NCBI GenBank assembly: GCA_963729115.1
Contig: CAVSMR010000023.1
Location: 62,001-126,000 of the forward strand
Direction of reading: 5' to 3'
DNA: 64,000 nt
Source: Actinophytocola sp963729115
Lineage (GTDB): Bacteria; Actinomycetota; Actinomycetes; Mycobacteriales; Pseudonocardiaceae
Shown here: one piece after another, positions 56,608-64,000 of the stretch
Numbering within the stretch: the first letter of the stretch is position 1
Layout of the letters: each line of letters begins with the position of its first letter
Translations under genes and position numbers: made by a program
Notes under the pieces: generated by a model
What the model saw: the letters and a program-made list of their open reading frames with translations, nothing else
Databases searched by the model: none
What the model was told of the DNA's origin: nothing

Positions 56608-57183
56608 ATGCCACGGGTCAGCCAGGACCATCTCGACGCCCGCCGTCAGCAGATCCTCGACGGCGCCCGGGTGTGCTTCGCCCGGTACGGGTACGAGGGC
56701 GCCACCGTCCGCCGGCTGGAGGAGGCCACCGGCCTGTCCCGGGGCGCGATCTTCCACCACTTCCGCGACAAGGAGTCGCTCTTCCTCGCGCTCGCCGAGG
56801 ACGACGCGCACCGGATGGCCGACGTCGTGGCGCGCGAGGGCCTGGTCCAGGTCATGCGCGAGCTGCTGTCCACACCGGACGGTGCGGACTGGCTGGGCAG
56901 CCGGCTGGAGCTCTCCCGGCGGCTGCGCACGGACCCGGAGTTCCGGGCCCGCTGGGCGGAACGCTCCGAGCAGCTGACGATCGCGACTCGCCGCCGCCTG
57001 GAACGTCAGCGCGAGGCGGGCAACCTGCGCGACGACATCGACGTGGCGGTGCTGACGTCCTACCTCGAACTGGTCCTGGAGGGGCTCGTGTCGCACCTGG
57101 CCATGGGCCTGCCCGCCGACGACCTGGAGCCGGTGCTGGACCTCGTCGAGTCGTCCGTGCGCCGAGCGGCCCCGGCGACGTAG
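56608..57183 (+). CDS. acnR: TetR-family aconitase repressor AcnR
   Basis: A 191-residue TetR regulator whose HTH and following helix (GYEGATVRRLEEATGLSRGA, IFHHFRDKESLFLALAEDDA) are nearly those of Corynebacterium glutamicum AcnR, as is LVQVMRELL further on. AcnR represses acn and responds to citrate and Mg2+ in Corynebacterium. In mycobacteria and corynebacteria acnR is beside acn; here it is 8.5 kb away, with the egt operon and four other genes between. No strong ribosome binding site is visible before ATG 56608. The next gene starts 15 bp later. Confidence 0.9.
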   Translation: MPRVSQDHLDARRQQILDGARVCFARYGYEGATVRRLEEATGLSRGAIFHHFRDKESLFLALAEDDAHRMADVVAREGLVQVMRELLSTPDGADWLGSRLELSRRLRTDPEFRARWAERSEQLTIATRRRLERQREAGNLRDDIDVAVLTSYLELVLEGLVSHLAMGLPADDLEPVLDLVESSVRRAAPAT

Positions 57184-57198
57184 GAGGATCCTGGGAGC

Positions 57199-57762
57199 AT
57201 GGATCTTCTCGACGCGCACGGACGCGCGATGGACGTGTTCGACCGCGCCATGCACAAGGTCGGCGTCGGGGACTGGGACTCCCCCACCCCGTGCGCCGAG
57301 TGGAGCGTGCGGGACCTGGTGACGCACCTGGTCAACGAGCAGCTGTGGGTACCGGACCTGCTCGCCGGCAAGACCGTCGACGAGGTCGGCGGCAAGTACG
57401 ACGGGGACGTGCTCGAGGACGACCCCATGCACGCGTGGACCGAGTCCTCGCAGGCCGCGCGCGGCGCGTGGCTGCAGCCGGGGTCGCTGGTCAAGGTCGT
57501 GCACCTGAGCTTCGGCGACACGGACGGCGCCGAGTACTGCTGGCAGATGACCACCGACCTGGCCGTGCACGGCTGGGACCTCGCCACCGCGATCGGCCTC
57601 GAGGCGGGCATCGGCGACGAGCTCGCGACCGCGATCCTCGGATACGTCGAGCCGCAGCTCGCCTCGTGGCAGGGCACGGCGTGGTTCGCCGACCCGGTGC
57701 CGGTGCCCGACGACGCGGACCCGGCAACGCGCCTGGTCGGGGTGCTGGGGCGCAACCCCTGA
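57199..57762 (+). CDS. TIGR03086-family metal-binding (DinB/maleylpyruvate-isomerase-like) protein
   Basis: A 187-residue protein with the TIGR03086 pattern: DWDSPTPCAEWSVRDLVTHL with a candidate metal His (about residue 43), WQMTTDLAVHGWDLATAIG with further His (about 122) and the usual short C-terminus. The four-helix DinB fold often binds a metal and a thiol cofactor such as mycothiol. Function unknown. It shares a transcript with acnR (AGGAGG at the acnR stop is its ribosome binding site). Confidence 0.82.
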   Translation: MDLLDAHGRAMDVFDRAMHKVGVGDWDSPTPCAEWSVRDLVTHLVNEQLWVPDLLAGKTVDEVGGKYDGDVLEDDPMHAWTESSQAARGAWLQPGSLVKVVHLSFGDTDGAEYCWQMTTDLAVHGWDLATAIGLEAGIGDELATAILGYVEPQLASWQGTAWFADPVPVPDDADPATRLVGVLGRNP

Positions 57763-57766
57763 CGGT

Positions 57767-57911
57767 TACACTGGCCGGGGCCACCATGAGGCCATTGATC
57801 TGCGAGGAGTGACCCCTTCGTGCGCGGCGCACAGTCCCCGGGCTGCAGTACCGGGCCGGGAGACGAACCCGGCTGCCATATCGTTCCGATCATCCCGCTT
57901 CGGGAAGCGTG
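57767..57911 (+). promoter_or_regulatory. Structured leader of the CNNM transporter operon, with micro-ORF
   Basis: TACACT (57767-57772) could start a leader of about 130 nt. It holds an 8-codon micro-ORF (ATG 57786 to TGA 57812, MRPLICEE), a GTGCG/CGCAC hairpin (57820-57832), two adjacent hairpins CCCGG-N9-CCGGG and CCGGG-N7-CCCGG (57837-57872), and CGCTTC-GG-GAAGCG (57896-57909) that pairs the Shine-Dalgarno GGGAAG. It does not match a riboswitch class that I recall. Confidence 0.4.
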
Positions 57912-59249
57912 ATGTCCGGCCCGCTCCTCGACGTGCTCGGCGTACTCGCCGTCGTCGCCCTGACCTTCGGCACCGCGATCTTCGTCGCGGCCGAGTTCTC
58001 GCTGACCGCGCTGGAGCGCAGCACGGTCGACAACCACCTGCGCCAGGTCGGCGACGCGCGGGCCAAGCGGGTGCACCACGCGCACCGGACGCTGTCCTTC
58101 CAGCTGTCCGGCGCCCAGGTCGGCATCACGATCACCACGCTGACCATGGGCTTCATCGCCGAGCCGATCATCGGCGGCTGGTTCGCGCCGCTGCTGTCCG
58201 CGCTGTCGGTGCCCACCGGTGCGGCGCACGCCATCTCCGTGGTCGTGGCGCTGCTCCTGGCGAACGTGATCTCCATGCTGTTCGGCGAGCTGGTGCCACA
58301 GTTCCTCGCGATATCCCGGCCCCTGCCCACCGCCCGCGCGGTCGCCGGCGCGCAGACCCGGTTCTCCGCGTCGCTGCGCTGGTTCATCGACCTGCTCAAC
58401 GCGTGGGCCAACTGGCTGGTCCGGCGGCTCGGCGTGGAGCCGGCCGACGAGCTCGCCTCGGCCCGCTCGCCGCAGGAGCTGGACTCGCTGGTCCGCACGA
58501 GCGCCGAACGCGGCACGCTCGACCCGGGCACGGCGACGCTGCTGAACCGGTCGCTGCGGTTCGGTGAGCGCACGGCCGAAGAGCTGATGACCCCGCGCGT
58601 GCAGGTCGAGTCGCTGCCCTTCGACGCGACGGTCGGCGACCTCATCGTGCTGACCCGGCGCACCGGCTTCTCCCGCTTCCCCGTGCACGAGGGCGACCTG
58701 GACGACGTGCGCGGCGTCGTACACGTCAAGCAGGCGTTCAGCGTCCCGGCCCCCAAGCGCGCGGACACGCCGGTCAGCGAGCTCATGCTGCCCGCGCAGA
58801 TCGTGCCGGAGAGCCTGGACGGCGACACGCTGCTGGACCGGCTGCGCAGCTCCGGGCTGCAGCTCGCGATCGTGGTCGACGAGTACGGCGGGACCGCGGG
58901 CCTGGTGACGCTGGAGGACCTGGTCGAGGAGATCGTCGGCGACGTGCGCGACGAGCACGACCGGGCCGAGATCAACCCGGTGCGCCCGCTCGGCCGGGAC
59001 AGCTGGATGGTCTCCGGCCTGCTGCGCGACGACGAGCTGGCCGATGCGACCGGGTTCCGGATGCCGGAGGGCGACTACGAGACCCTGGCCGGGCTCGTGC
59101 TGACCCGGCTCGGCCGGATCCCCGAGGTCAACGACGAGGTGCGGGTCGACGGCTGGCGGATCACGGTCATGCGGATGGACCGGCACCGGGTCGCGGAGCT
59201 GCGGGTGGCGAGGCTCCCCGAGACCGCCGAGGCGGTGACGTCCCGATGA
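57912..59249 (+). CDS. CNNM/CorC-type transporter with CBS pair and CorC_HlyC domain
   Basis: A 445-residue protein: a DUF21/CNNM membrane domain (four hydrophobic segments, about residues 5-185, with AAEFSLTALERS and QLSGAQVGITITTLTMGF), a CBS pair (MTPRVQVESL, RTGFSRFPV, VVDEYGGTAGLVTLEDLVEE) and a C-terminal CorC_HlyC domain. Members export Mg2+ or other divalent ions, or couple to Na+. ATG 57912 or GTG 57909 could be the start. Overlaps the next gene by 4 nt. Confidence 0.92.
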   Translation: MSGPLLDVLGVLAVVALTFGTAIFVAAEFSLTALERSTVDNHLRQVGDARAKRVHHAHRTLSFQLSGAQVGITITTLTMGFIAEPIIGGWFAPLLSALSVPTGAAHAISVVVALLLANVISMLFGELVPQFLAISRPLPTARAVAGAQTRFSASLRWFIDLLNAWANWLVRRLGVEPADELASARSPQELDSLVRTSAERGTLDPGTATLLNRSLRFGERTAEELMTPRVQVESLPFDATVGDLIVLTRRTGFSRFPVHEGDLDDVRGVVHVKQAFSVPAPKRADTPVSELMLPAQIVPESLDGDTLLDRLRSSGLQLAIVVDEYGGTAGLVTLEDLVEEIVGDVRDEHDRAEINPVRPLGRDSWMVSGLLRDDELADATGFRMPEGDYETLAGLVLTRLGRIPEVNDEVRVDGWRITVMRMDRHRVAELRVARLPETAEAVTSR

Positions 59250-60295
59250 CCGGTGGCGTGGCCGTGGCGATCGCGGTGCTCCTGCTCGCGGCGAACGCGT
59301 TCTTCGTGGGGGCGGAGTTCGCCCTGGTCAGCGCCCGGCGTGACCGGCTGGAGGCGATGGCGGAGCGAGGCGTCGAACGGGCGCGGATCGTCCTGCGGGC
59401 GGCCGAGCGCACGTCGCTGATCCTGGCCGGCGCGCAGCTGGGCATCACGGTCTGCACGGTCGGGCTGGGCGCGCTGGGTGAGCCGACCATGGCCCAGTTC
59501 CTCGAGTTCGCGCTGCACGGGCTGGACCTGCCGGCCGCGGTGCTGCATCCGGTGGCGTTCGCCGTGTCGCTCGTGCTGGTGTCGATCCTGCACATCGTGC
59601 TCGGCGAGATGGTCATGAAGAACATCGCGATCGCCGCCCCGGAGCGGACCGCGGTGTGGCTGACACCGGTGCTGGTCGGCTGGATCCAGCTGATCCGCCC
59701 GGTGATCTCGTTGCTGAACATGTGCGCGAAGGGCGTGCTGCGGCTGCTGAAGGTCGAGCCGAAGGACGAGATCGAGAGCGCACACACGCCGGAGGAGCTC
59801 GCCGAGCTGATCGCCGACTCGCGGGCCGAAGGGCTGCTGGACCACGCCGAGCACCGCCGCCTCACGCAGACGCTGTCGTCCGCGGAGCGGACGGTCGCCG
59901 AGGTGCTGGTGCCGCTCGCCGAGGTGCAGACCGTGCCGCACCCGCCGACCGTGGGCGACATCGAGGAGGCGGTCACCCGGACCGGGTTCTCCCGCTTCCC
60001 GGTCCGCATGCCGGACGGGCGGCTCAACGGGTACCTGCACGTGAAGGACGTGCTGGACCAGGCGGACGCGGACCCGTCGACACCCGTGCCCTACCACCGG
60101 GTGCGCGGGCTGCCGGAGATCCCCGCGGACTCCCGGCTGGACGAGGCGCTCGCGGCGCTGCGGCGCGCGCGGAGCCACGTCGCGAAGGCGGTCGCGGCGG
60201 ACCGGGCGGTGCTCGGCGTGGTCGCGCTCGAGGACCTCGTCGAGGAGTACGTCGGCACGGTGCGGGACGCCACCCACACGGACCCGGCCACATGA
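59246..60295 (+). CDS. CNNM/CorC-type transporter lacking the CorC_HlyC domain
   Basis: A 349-residue paralogue of the previous gene: CNNM domain (FFVGAEFALVSARRDRLEAM, LAGAQLGITVCTVGLGALGE, LGEMVMKN) and a CBS pair (RTGFSRFPVRM, VALEDLVEEYVG), stopping where the CorC_HlyC domain would begin. Translationally coupled to the first gene (ATGA), so the two probably form a hetero-oligomer, a common actinobacterial arrangement. Confidence 0.92.
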   Translation: MTGGVAVAIAVLLLAANAFFVGAEFALVSARRDRLEAMAERGVERARIVLRAAERTSLILAGAQLGITVCTVGLGALGEPTMAQFLEFALHGLDLPAAVLHPVAFAVSLVLVSILHIVLGEMVMKNIAIAAPERTAVWLTPVLVGWIQLIRPVISLLNMCAKGVLRLLKVEPKDEIESAHTPEELAELIADSRAEGLLDHAEHRRLTQTLSSAERTVAEVLVPLAEVQTVPHPPTVGDIEEAVTRTGFSRFPVRMPDGRLNGYLHVKDVLDQADADPSTPVPYHRVRGLPEIPADSRLDEALAALRRARSHVAKAVAADRAVLGVVALEDLVEEYVGTVRDATHTDPAT

Positions 60296-61164
60296 CCGCG
60301 GCCACCACCGTGCTGTCCACTTCGGACTGGCAGGCGCGGCGGTCGGCCCACGTGGCACGGGTGCGGGCGTGGACGGATCCGGTGCGCGAGCGGCGATCCA
60401 ACGGCGCCACGCATCCGGTGCTCGACTTCCTCTTCACCTACTACTCGCACCGCCCGTCGCGGCTGCTGCGCTGGCATCCCGGGCCGGGCGTGGTCCTCGC
60501 CGATGCGTCGTCGTACCTGCGGTGGCCGGCGTACGAACAGGTGCCGGGCGGCGTGACGCTCGGGCCGCTGCCGGAGTCGCGGCTGCCGACCGTGCGGTTC
60601 GTGCGGACGCTGCTGTCCGCGTCGGGCGCGCGGCCGCCGTGGCTCGGCTGCTTCGGGCTGCACGAGTGGGCCATGGTGTACCGGTCGGCGGCCGTCCGGC
60701 ACGCGGACTGGCCGCTGCGGCTAGGTCCGGCGGGGACCGACCGCGTCGTCGAGTCGATGCCGGTCCGGTGCACGCACTTCGACGCGTTCCGGTTCTTCAC
60801 TCCCCCGGCCCGCCCGCTCAACGTCGTGCAGCCGACCCGGACCGACCAGGTCGAGCTGGAGCAGCCGGGCTGCCTGCACGCCGGGATGGATCTCTACAAG
60901 TGGGCCTACAAGCTGGATCCGTACGTGCCGTCCGAGCTCGTCGCCGACTGTTTCGCGCTGGCGCACGACATCCGGGTGCTGGACATGTGCGCGAGCCCCT
61001 ACGACCTCAGCGCGCTCGGCTACGCCCCCGTGCGGATCGAGACGGCGGCCGGGCGGGCGGAGTACGCGCGGCGGCAGGCGTCGTTCACCGAGCGGGCCGC
61101 GCCGCTGCGCACCCGGCTGATCGAGCTGTGCGGGGTCCTGAGCGAGAACGGGGGCTTCACCTGA
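60292..61164 (+). CDS. Uncharacterised protein of the actinobacterial '3-methyladenine DNA glycosylase' group
   Basis: A 290-residue cytoplasmic protein without HhH-GPD or AAG motifs, despite the name this group often carries. Conserved-looking features are HPVLDFLFTYYSHRPSRLLR, SRLPTVRFVRTLL, GCFGLHEWAMVYR, CTHFDAFRFFTPPARPLNV and CLHAGMDLYKWAYKLDPYVP. His and Asp in GLHEWAMVY, THFDAFRF and HAGMDLYKW could form a metal site. The ATG overlaps the upstream stop (ATGA), so it is part of the transporter operon. Confidence 0.72.
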   Translation: MTAATTVLSTSDWQARRSAHVARVRAWTDPVRERRSNGATHPVLDFLFTYYSHRPSRLLRWHPGPGVVLADASSYLRWPAYEQVPGGVTLGPLPESRLPTVRFVRTLLSASGARPPWLGCFGLHEWAMVYRSAAVRHADWPLRLGPAGTDRVVESMPVRCTHFDAFRFFTPPARPLNVVQPTRTDQVELEQPGCLHAGMDLYKWAYKLDPYVPSELVADCFALAHDIRVLDMCASPYDLSALGYAPVRIETAAGRAEYARRQASFTERAAPLRTRLIELCGVLSENGGFT

Positions 61165-61486
61165 GGGGCTGGGGAACGCTGCTGCTCGTGGTGCTGGCGC
61201 TGGCCGGCTGCACGAGCGAACGGGTCGGCGAGGAGCCGAAGCGGTCGGCGCCGGCCGCGTCCGGCCCGGTCGACCTGCGCCGGCCACTCGAGCTGGCTCG
61301 CGTCGTCGAGACGGCCCCGGGGACAGCGACCTCGGTGACGGTGGCACCCGCGGGCTCGTCTCGAACGGCCGGGTGATCTTCGCGCCGTCCATCCAGAGCC
61401 CCATCGAGGAAGGCGATCTCGTGATCACCGGTCGGTACGGGCGGGACGAGGCCGAAGACCTGCTCGCGCGGATCACCGGACGCTAG
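61128..61486 (+). pseudogene. Decayed SecDF-P1-head-like lipoprotein gene
   Basis: The first frame (GTG 61128, 82 codons) encodes a lipoprotein signal with lipobox LALAGC and RRPLELARVVETA, then runs into TGA at 61374. Another frame resumes the expected end: NGRVIFAPSIQSPIEEGDLV...DEAEDLLARITGR, stopping at 61486, which matches the end of the SecD P1-head domain (gkVisaP...I.G.f...eA.dLa). The whole is about half normal length. A frameshift plus internal deletion explains it; a sequencing error could account for the shift only. Confidence 0.6.
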
Positions 61487-62025
61487 ATCTCCTTCTGGAG
61501 GATGACGAAGTCGCACGGGGTGGCGAGCTGTGGCGCGAGCTCCGGGTATCGCTCGTCGAGCCTGCCGGTGCGGACCACCGTGTACCTGCGCCGCTTCACC
61601 CACTCCGCCATGAACTGTTTCGAGGGCTGCTCCCAACCCTGGGGAACCAGGAGCTCGATCTCCAGGATGGTCGCTCCCCGCCGCCGGCACAGTTCCCTGG
61701 CAAAGTTCGCCAGTTCGGTTCCGACACCCATCTGACGGTAGTCCGGGTCCGCCGCCATCATGCCGATCTCGCCGATGCGTTCGTCGAGTTGCTGCACGCG
61801 CACGGTTCCGACGATGGTCCGGTCGCCGTCGTCGAGCCGAGCGATGACGAGCTCCCCGGCCCGGGTCAGCTTGGTGATCTCCTCGACCGTGGTGCGCCGG
61901 GCACCCGGCAGCCACTGGCCGTCCTCGGCCGCGGCGTAGACCCGGTTGATCAATTCCGTAATCGCACGCATCAGGTGCGGGTCGTCCCCGGCCTGCGCTC
62001 TGAGCAATTCAACGTCCACGCTCAC
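61483..62025 (-). CDS. GNAT-family N-acetyltransferase
   Basis: A 180-residue GNAT protein: N-terminal substrate region (ITELINRVYAAAEDGQWLPG), strand IVGTVRVQQL, acetyl-CoA motif A MMAADPDYRQMGVGTELANF (pyrophosphate-binding QMGVGT), and C-terminal YTVVRTGRL. The start is GTG 62025 with GGGGGA 9 nt upstream. The substrate is unknown. It is divergent from the ligase gene and its stop overlaps the decayed lipoprotein gene. Confidence 0.82.
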   Translation of the reverse strand: MSVDVELLRAQAGDDPHLMRAITELINRVYAAAEDGQWLPGARRTTVEEITKLTRAGELVIARLDDGDRTIVGTVRVQQLDERIGEIGMMAADPDYRQMGVGTELANFARELCRRRGATILEIELLVPQGWEQPSKQFMAEWVKRRRYTVVRTGRLDERYPELAPQLATPCDFVILQKEI

Positions 62026-62190
62026 GTGCCGCCATCCCCCTGTTTCCGCGGAATTCTCGCCATCCGGGCCAGACGGTATCCGCCAGAACGGGGGTCGTAT
62101 AGCGACGAGCGGCCCAATACGGCCCGAGACGGTGGACCGGGGAATGCGGCCCGCGGGAGTATGTGGCCGGCCCGAGGGCAGGGAGTGGAC
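62026..62190. promoter_or_regulatory. Divergent promoter region of the GNAT and ligase genes
   Basis: 165 bp, less GC-rich than its flanks, serving both starts. GGGAG at 62181 is the ligase ribosome binding site. No dyad stands out. Confidence 0.4.
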
Positions 62191-63669
62191 ATGCGGATTT
62201 CGGAGCTCGCCGGCAGGTTCGGGCAGAACCGGGACGCCACGATCGCCGCCGTCGACGCCGCGGGGCGGCGACGGGAGATCACCCACGCCGAACTCGCCGA
62301 GCGCTCGAACGCTCTCGCGAAAGCGCTCGTGTCCGCCGGCGTGCAAACCGGTCACGTCATCGGAATTCGGGCGAAGAACTGCATCGAATGGGTCGTCTGG
62401 GACCTGGCGACAATCGCGACCGGCGCGGTGCTGCAGGCATTCCCGGACGAAACGCCCATCGAGGACGCCGACGCTTTCCGCACCGAGCACGGGCTGGCCC
62501 TGCTGGTCACCGACGACCCGCCGCCGTCCAGGCACCCGTTGGTCCTGCTGCCGCACGAGACCCCCACGGACGCGCGGGTGCCGCCGACGGCTCGGCGGAT
62601 CGACGATGCCGACGTACACGGCCTCGTCTACTCCTCGGGCACGTCCGGCCGGCTCAAGGGCCTGGTGATCAGCCGGAGCGGGTCCGAACCCGTCGTCGAC
62701 CGCTTCCAGGAGCACTTCTCGCGCACGGCCGACGACCTGCAGCTGATCTTCCTGCCGCTGGCGAACTACCAGCAGCGCCTGTCGGTCTACGGGTGCCTGT
62801 GGACCGGGGCCGACATCGTCTTCGTGCCCTTCCCGCAGGCGTTCGGGGCGATGCGGACGGAACGGCCCACGTACCTGATCGCCCCGCCGCTGTTCTACGA
62901 CGCCGCCCTCGAGCGGTGGGCCGAGACCGGCGACGGGCAGTCCCTCGGTGACTGGCTCGGCGGCCGGATCCGGTTCATGATCACCGGAATGGCGCCGATC
63001 CGGCGGGCGACCCTCGACGCCTTCTGGGCCGCGGACATCCAGCTGTTCGAAGCGTACGGAATGACCGAGTGCGGGATCATCGCCTGGAACACCCCGGCCG
63101 CGCACCGGGTCGGCACGGTGGGCCGGTTCGTCGACCCGGACGCGATGGAGCTCGCACCGGACGGTGAGCTGCTGATCCGGCGTGAGCTCCCGCTCAGCCT
63201 CGGCTACTTCGAGGCCGATGCCGACACCGCGCGGCAGACGTTCCGGCCCGACGGCGCGATCGCCACCGGGGACTTCGGCGAGCTGGACGAGCACGGCTTC
63301 GTCCACCTCAAGGGGCGCAAGAAGGACGTCATCCCGCTCGCGGACGGCCGCAAGATCCACCCGGCGGTGGTCGAGTCCGTGCTGGCCAGGGTCGACGGGA
63401 TCGCCGAGGTCGTGGTCGTGCCCAGACCCGGTTCCCACGGCCTCGGCGCGCTGATCATGCCCGAGCCGCCACAGGACGAACCGCTGCGGACGGCGATCGC
63501 GGACGGCATCGAGCGGATCAACGAGGAGGCCGAACCGCACCAACGGGTCACCTCGCTGGTGTTCACCGAGCGACCCATGCGGTCGGATCCACGGTTCCTG
63601 ACCAAGAACCTGAAGCTGAGCCGGCCCGCCGCGGCGGCGTACTTCGCCGAACGGGCCGGCACGTCCTAG
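62191..63669 (+). CDS. AMP-dependent acyl-CoA synthetase/ligase-like protein
   Basis: A 492-residue ANL-superfamily adenylating enzyme: P-loop A3 LVYSSGTSGRLKGLVIS (about residues 145-161), A5 LFEAYGMTECG, A7/A8 ATGDFGELDEHGFVHLKGRK and C-terminal Lys motif FLTKNLKLSR. The N-terminal domain is short. It should activate a carboxylic acid, probably a fatty acid, as the acyl-AMP. No thiolation or condensation genes are adjacent. The stop overlaps the gcvP stop by 4 nt on the opposite strand. Confidence 0.85.
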   Translation: MRISELAGRFGQNRDATIAAVDAAGRRREITHAELAERSNALAKALVSAGVQTGHVIGIRAKNCIEWVVWDLATIATGAVLQAFPDETPIEDADAFRTEHGLALLVTDDPPPSRHPLVLLPHETPTDARVPPTARRIDDADVHGLVYSSGTSGRLKGLVISRSGSEPVVDRFQEHFSRTADDLQLIFLPLANYQQRLSVYGCLWTGADIVFVPFPQAFGAMRTERPTYLIAPPLFYDAALERWAETGDGQSLGDWLGGRIRFMITGMAPIRRATLDAFWAADIQLFEAYGMTECGIIAWNTPAAHRVGTVGRFVDPDAMELAPDGELLIRRELPLSLGYFEADADTARQTFRPDGAIATGDFGELDEHGFVHLKGRKKDVIPLADGRKIHPAVVESVLARVDGIAEVVVVPRPGSHGLGALIMPEPPQDEPLRTAIADGIERINEEAEPHQRVTSLVFTERPMRSDPRFLTKNLKLSRPAAAAYFAERAGTS

Positions 63670-64000
63670 CTCTGGTAGGCCTCGATGGGCGGGCAGGAGC
63701 AGACCAGGTTGCGGTCGCCCTTCGCGCCGTCGATCCGCCGGACCGGCGGCCAGATCTTCGCGCCCGTGGCACCGGTCGGGAAGGCGGCCTCCTCGCGGCT
63801 GTAGGGGTGGTCCCACTTGCCGGCGATCGACTCGGCCGTGTGCGGGGCGCCGACGAGCGGGTTGTCCGTCGCCGGCCAGTCGCCCGCCGCGACCCGGTCG
63901 ATCTCCCGGCGGATCGCGATCATGGCGTCGCAGAAGCGATCCAGCTCCGCCAGGTCCTCGCTCTCGGTCGGCTCCACCATCAGCGTCCCGGCCACCGGGA
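63666..64000 (-). CDS. gcvP: Glycine dehydrogenase (P protein), C-terminal end
   Basis: The last 111 codons of GcvP: PVAGTLMVEPTESED, ELDRFCDAMIAIRREI, PHTAESIAGKWDHPYSREEA, KIWPPVRRIDGAKGDRNLVC and the terminal CSCPPIEAYQS, all as in the family. The decarboxylating subunit of the glycine cleavage system; the PLP-binding part lies outside the window, upstream on the minus strand. Confidence 0.95.
   Translation of the reverse strand, partial: PVAGTLMVEPTESEDLAELDRFCDAMIAIRREIDRVAAGDWPATDNPLVGAPHTAESIAGKWDHPYSREEAAFPTGATGAKIWPPVRRIDGAKGDRNLVCSCPPIEAYQS

Overview
The window is very GC-rich (third codon positions almost all G/C, GTG starts frequent) and carries actinobacterial gene families throughout: SARP regulators, XRE-DUF5753 and DUF397 genes, InhA-type enoyl reductase with a [2Fe-2S] ferrochelatase, ergothioneine genes and AcnR. 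The order ferrochelatase-inhA-fabG-VWA-DUF58-moxR-NlpC/P60-(membrane proteins)-aconitase follows the Mycobacterium tuberculosis Rv1485 to Rv1475 segment. I infer a member of the Pseudonocardiales, near Amycolatopsis or its relatives; the genus is not proven from sequence alone.

Layout. 1-3.3 kb: 3' part of an AfsR/SARP regulator and a secreted I36-like inhibitor. 3.4-12.0 kb: a sugar-catabolic regulon (FGGY kinase, fucose/arabinose-isomerase-like enzyme, LacI repressor, SDR, ribose-type ABC importer). Both of its leftward promoters have the same -35/-10 layout and a near-identical operator. 12.1-13.4 kb: a RES-type toxin with an MbcA/ParS-like antitoxin. 13.8-15 kb: a TerC protein behind a manganese (yybP-ykoY) riboswitch leader. 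15.1-19 kb: an unusual hydrolase-ABC ATPase fusion plus permease. 19.1-24.5 kb: the most unusual block, two tandem XRE-DUF5753/nucleoside-phosphorylase-fold modules with a DUF397 gene between them and a class III cyclase-like gene next door.

24.6-32.5 kb: a VWA/AAA+ pair, an LtrA membrane protein, several conserved hypothetical genes and a response-regulator-like protein with a duplicated receiver-HTH body. 32.7-34.9 kb: a secreted animal-type haem peroxidase. 35.5-48.1 kb: the conserved FAS-II/haem/cell-wall/aconitase core. 48.1-52 kb: an alpha/beta hydrolase, a divergent DNA glycosylase and a secreted tripeptidyl aminopeptidase. 52.1-56.5 kb: egtABCD as one overlapping leftward operon. 56.6-64 kb: acnR (8.5 kb from its likely target acn), a TIGR03086 protein, two CNNM/CorC-type transporter genes behind a structured leader, an uncharacterised glycosylase-like gene, a decayed lipoprotein gene, a GNAT acetyltransferase, an acyl-adenylating enzyme and the 3' end of gcvP.

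How the genes work together. The LacI protein probably controls sugar uptake and the isomerase/kinase steps through two operators. AcnR probably represses acn and itself through two copies of the CAGNAC-NNN-CGTACTG box. Mn2+ probably switches TerC translation by freeing a sequestered ribosome binding site. The two XRE genes share a promoter-operator block, which suggests that the duplicated modules are cross-regulated; their architecture resembles conflict or developmental-switch loci, but the function is not known. No tRNA, rRNA, CRISPR array or insertion sequence was seen.
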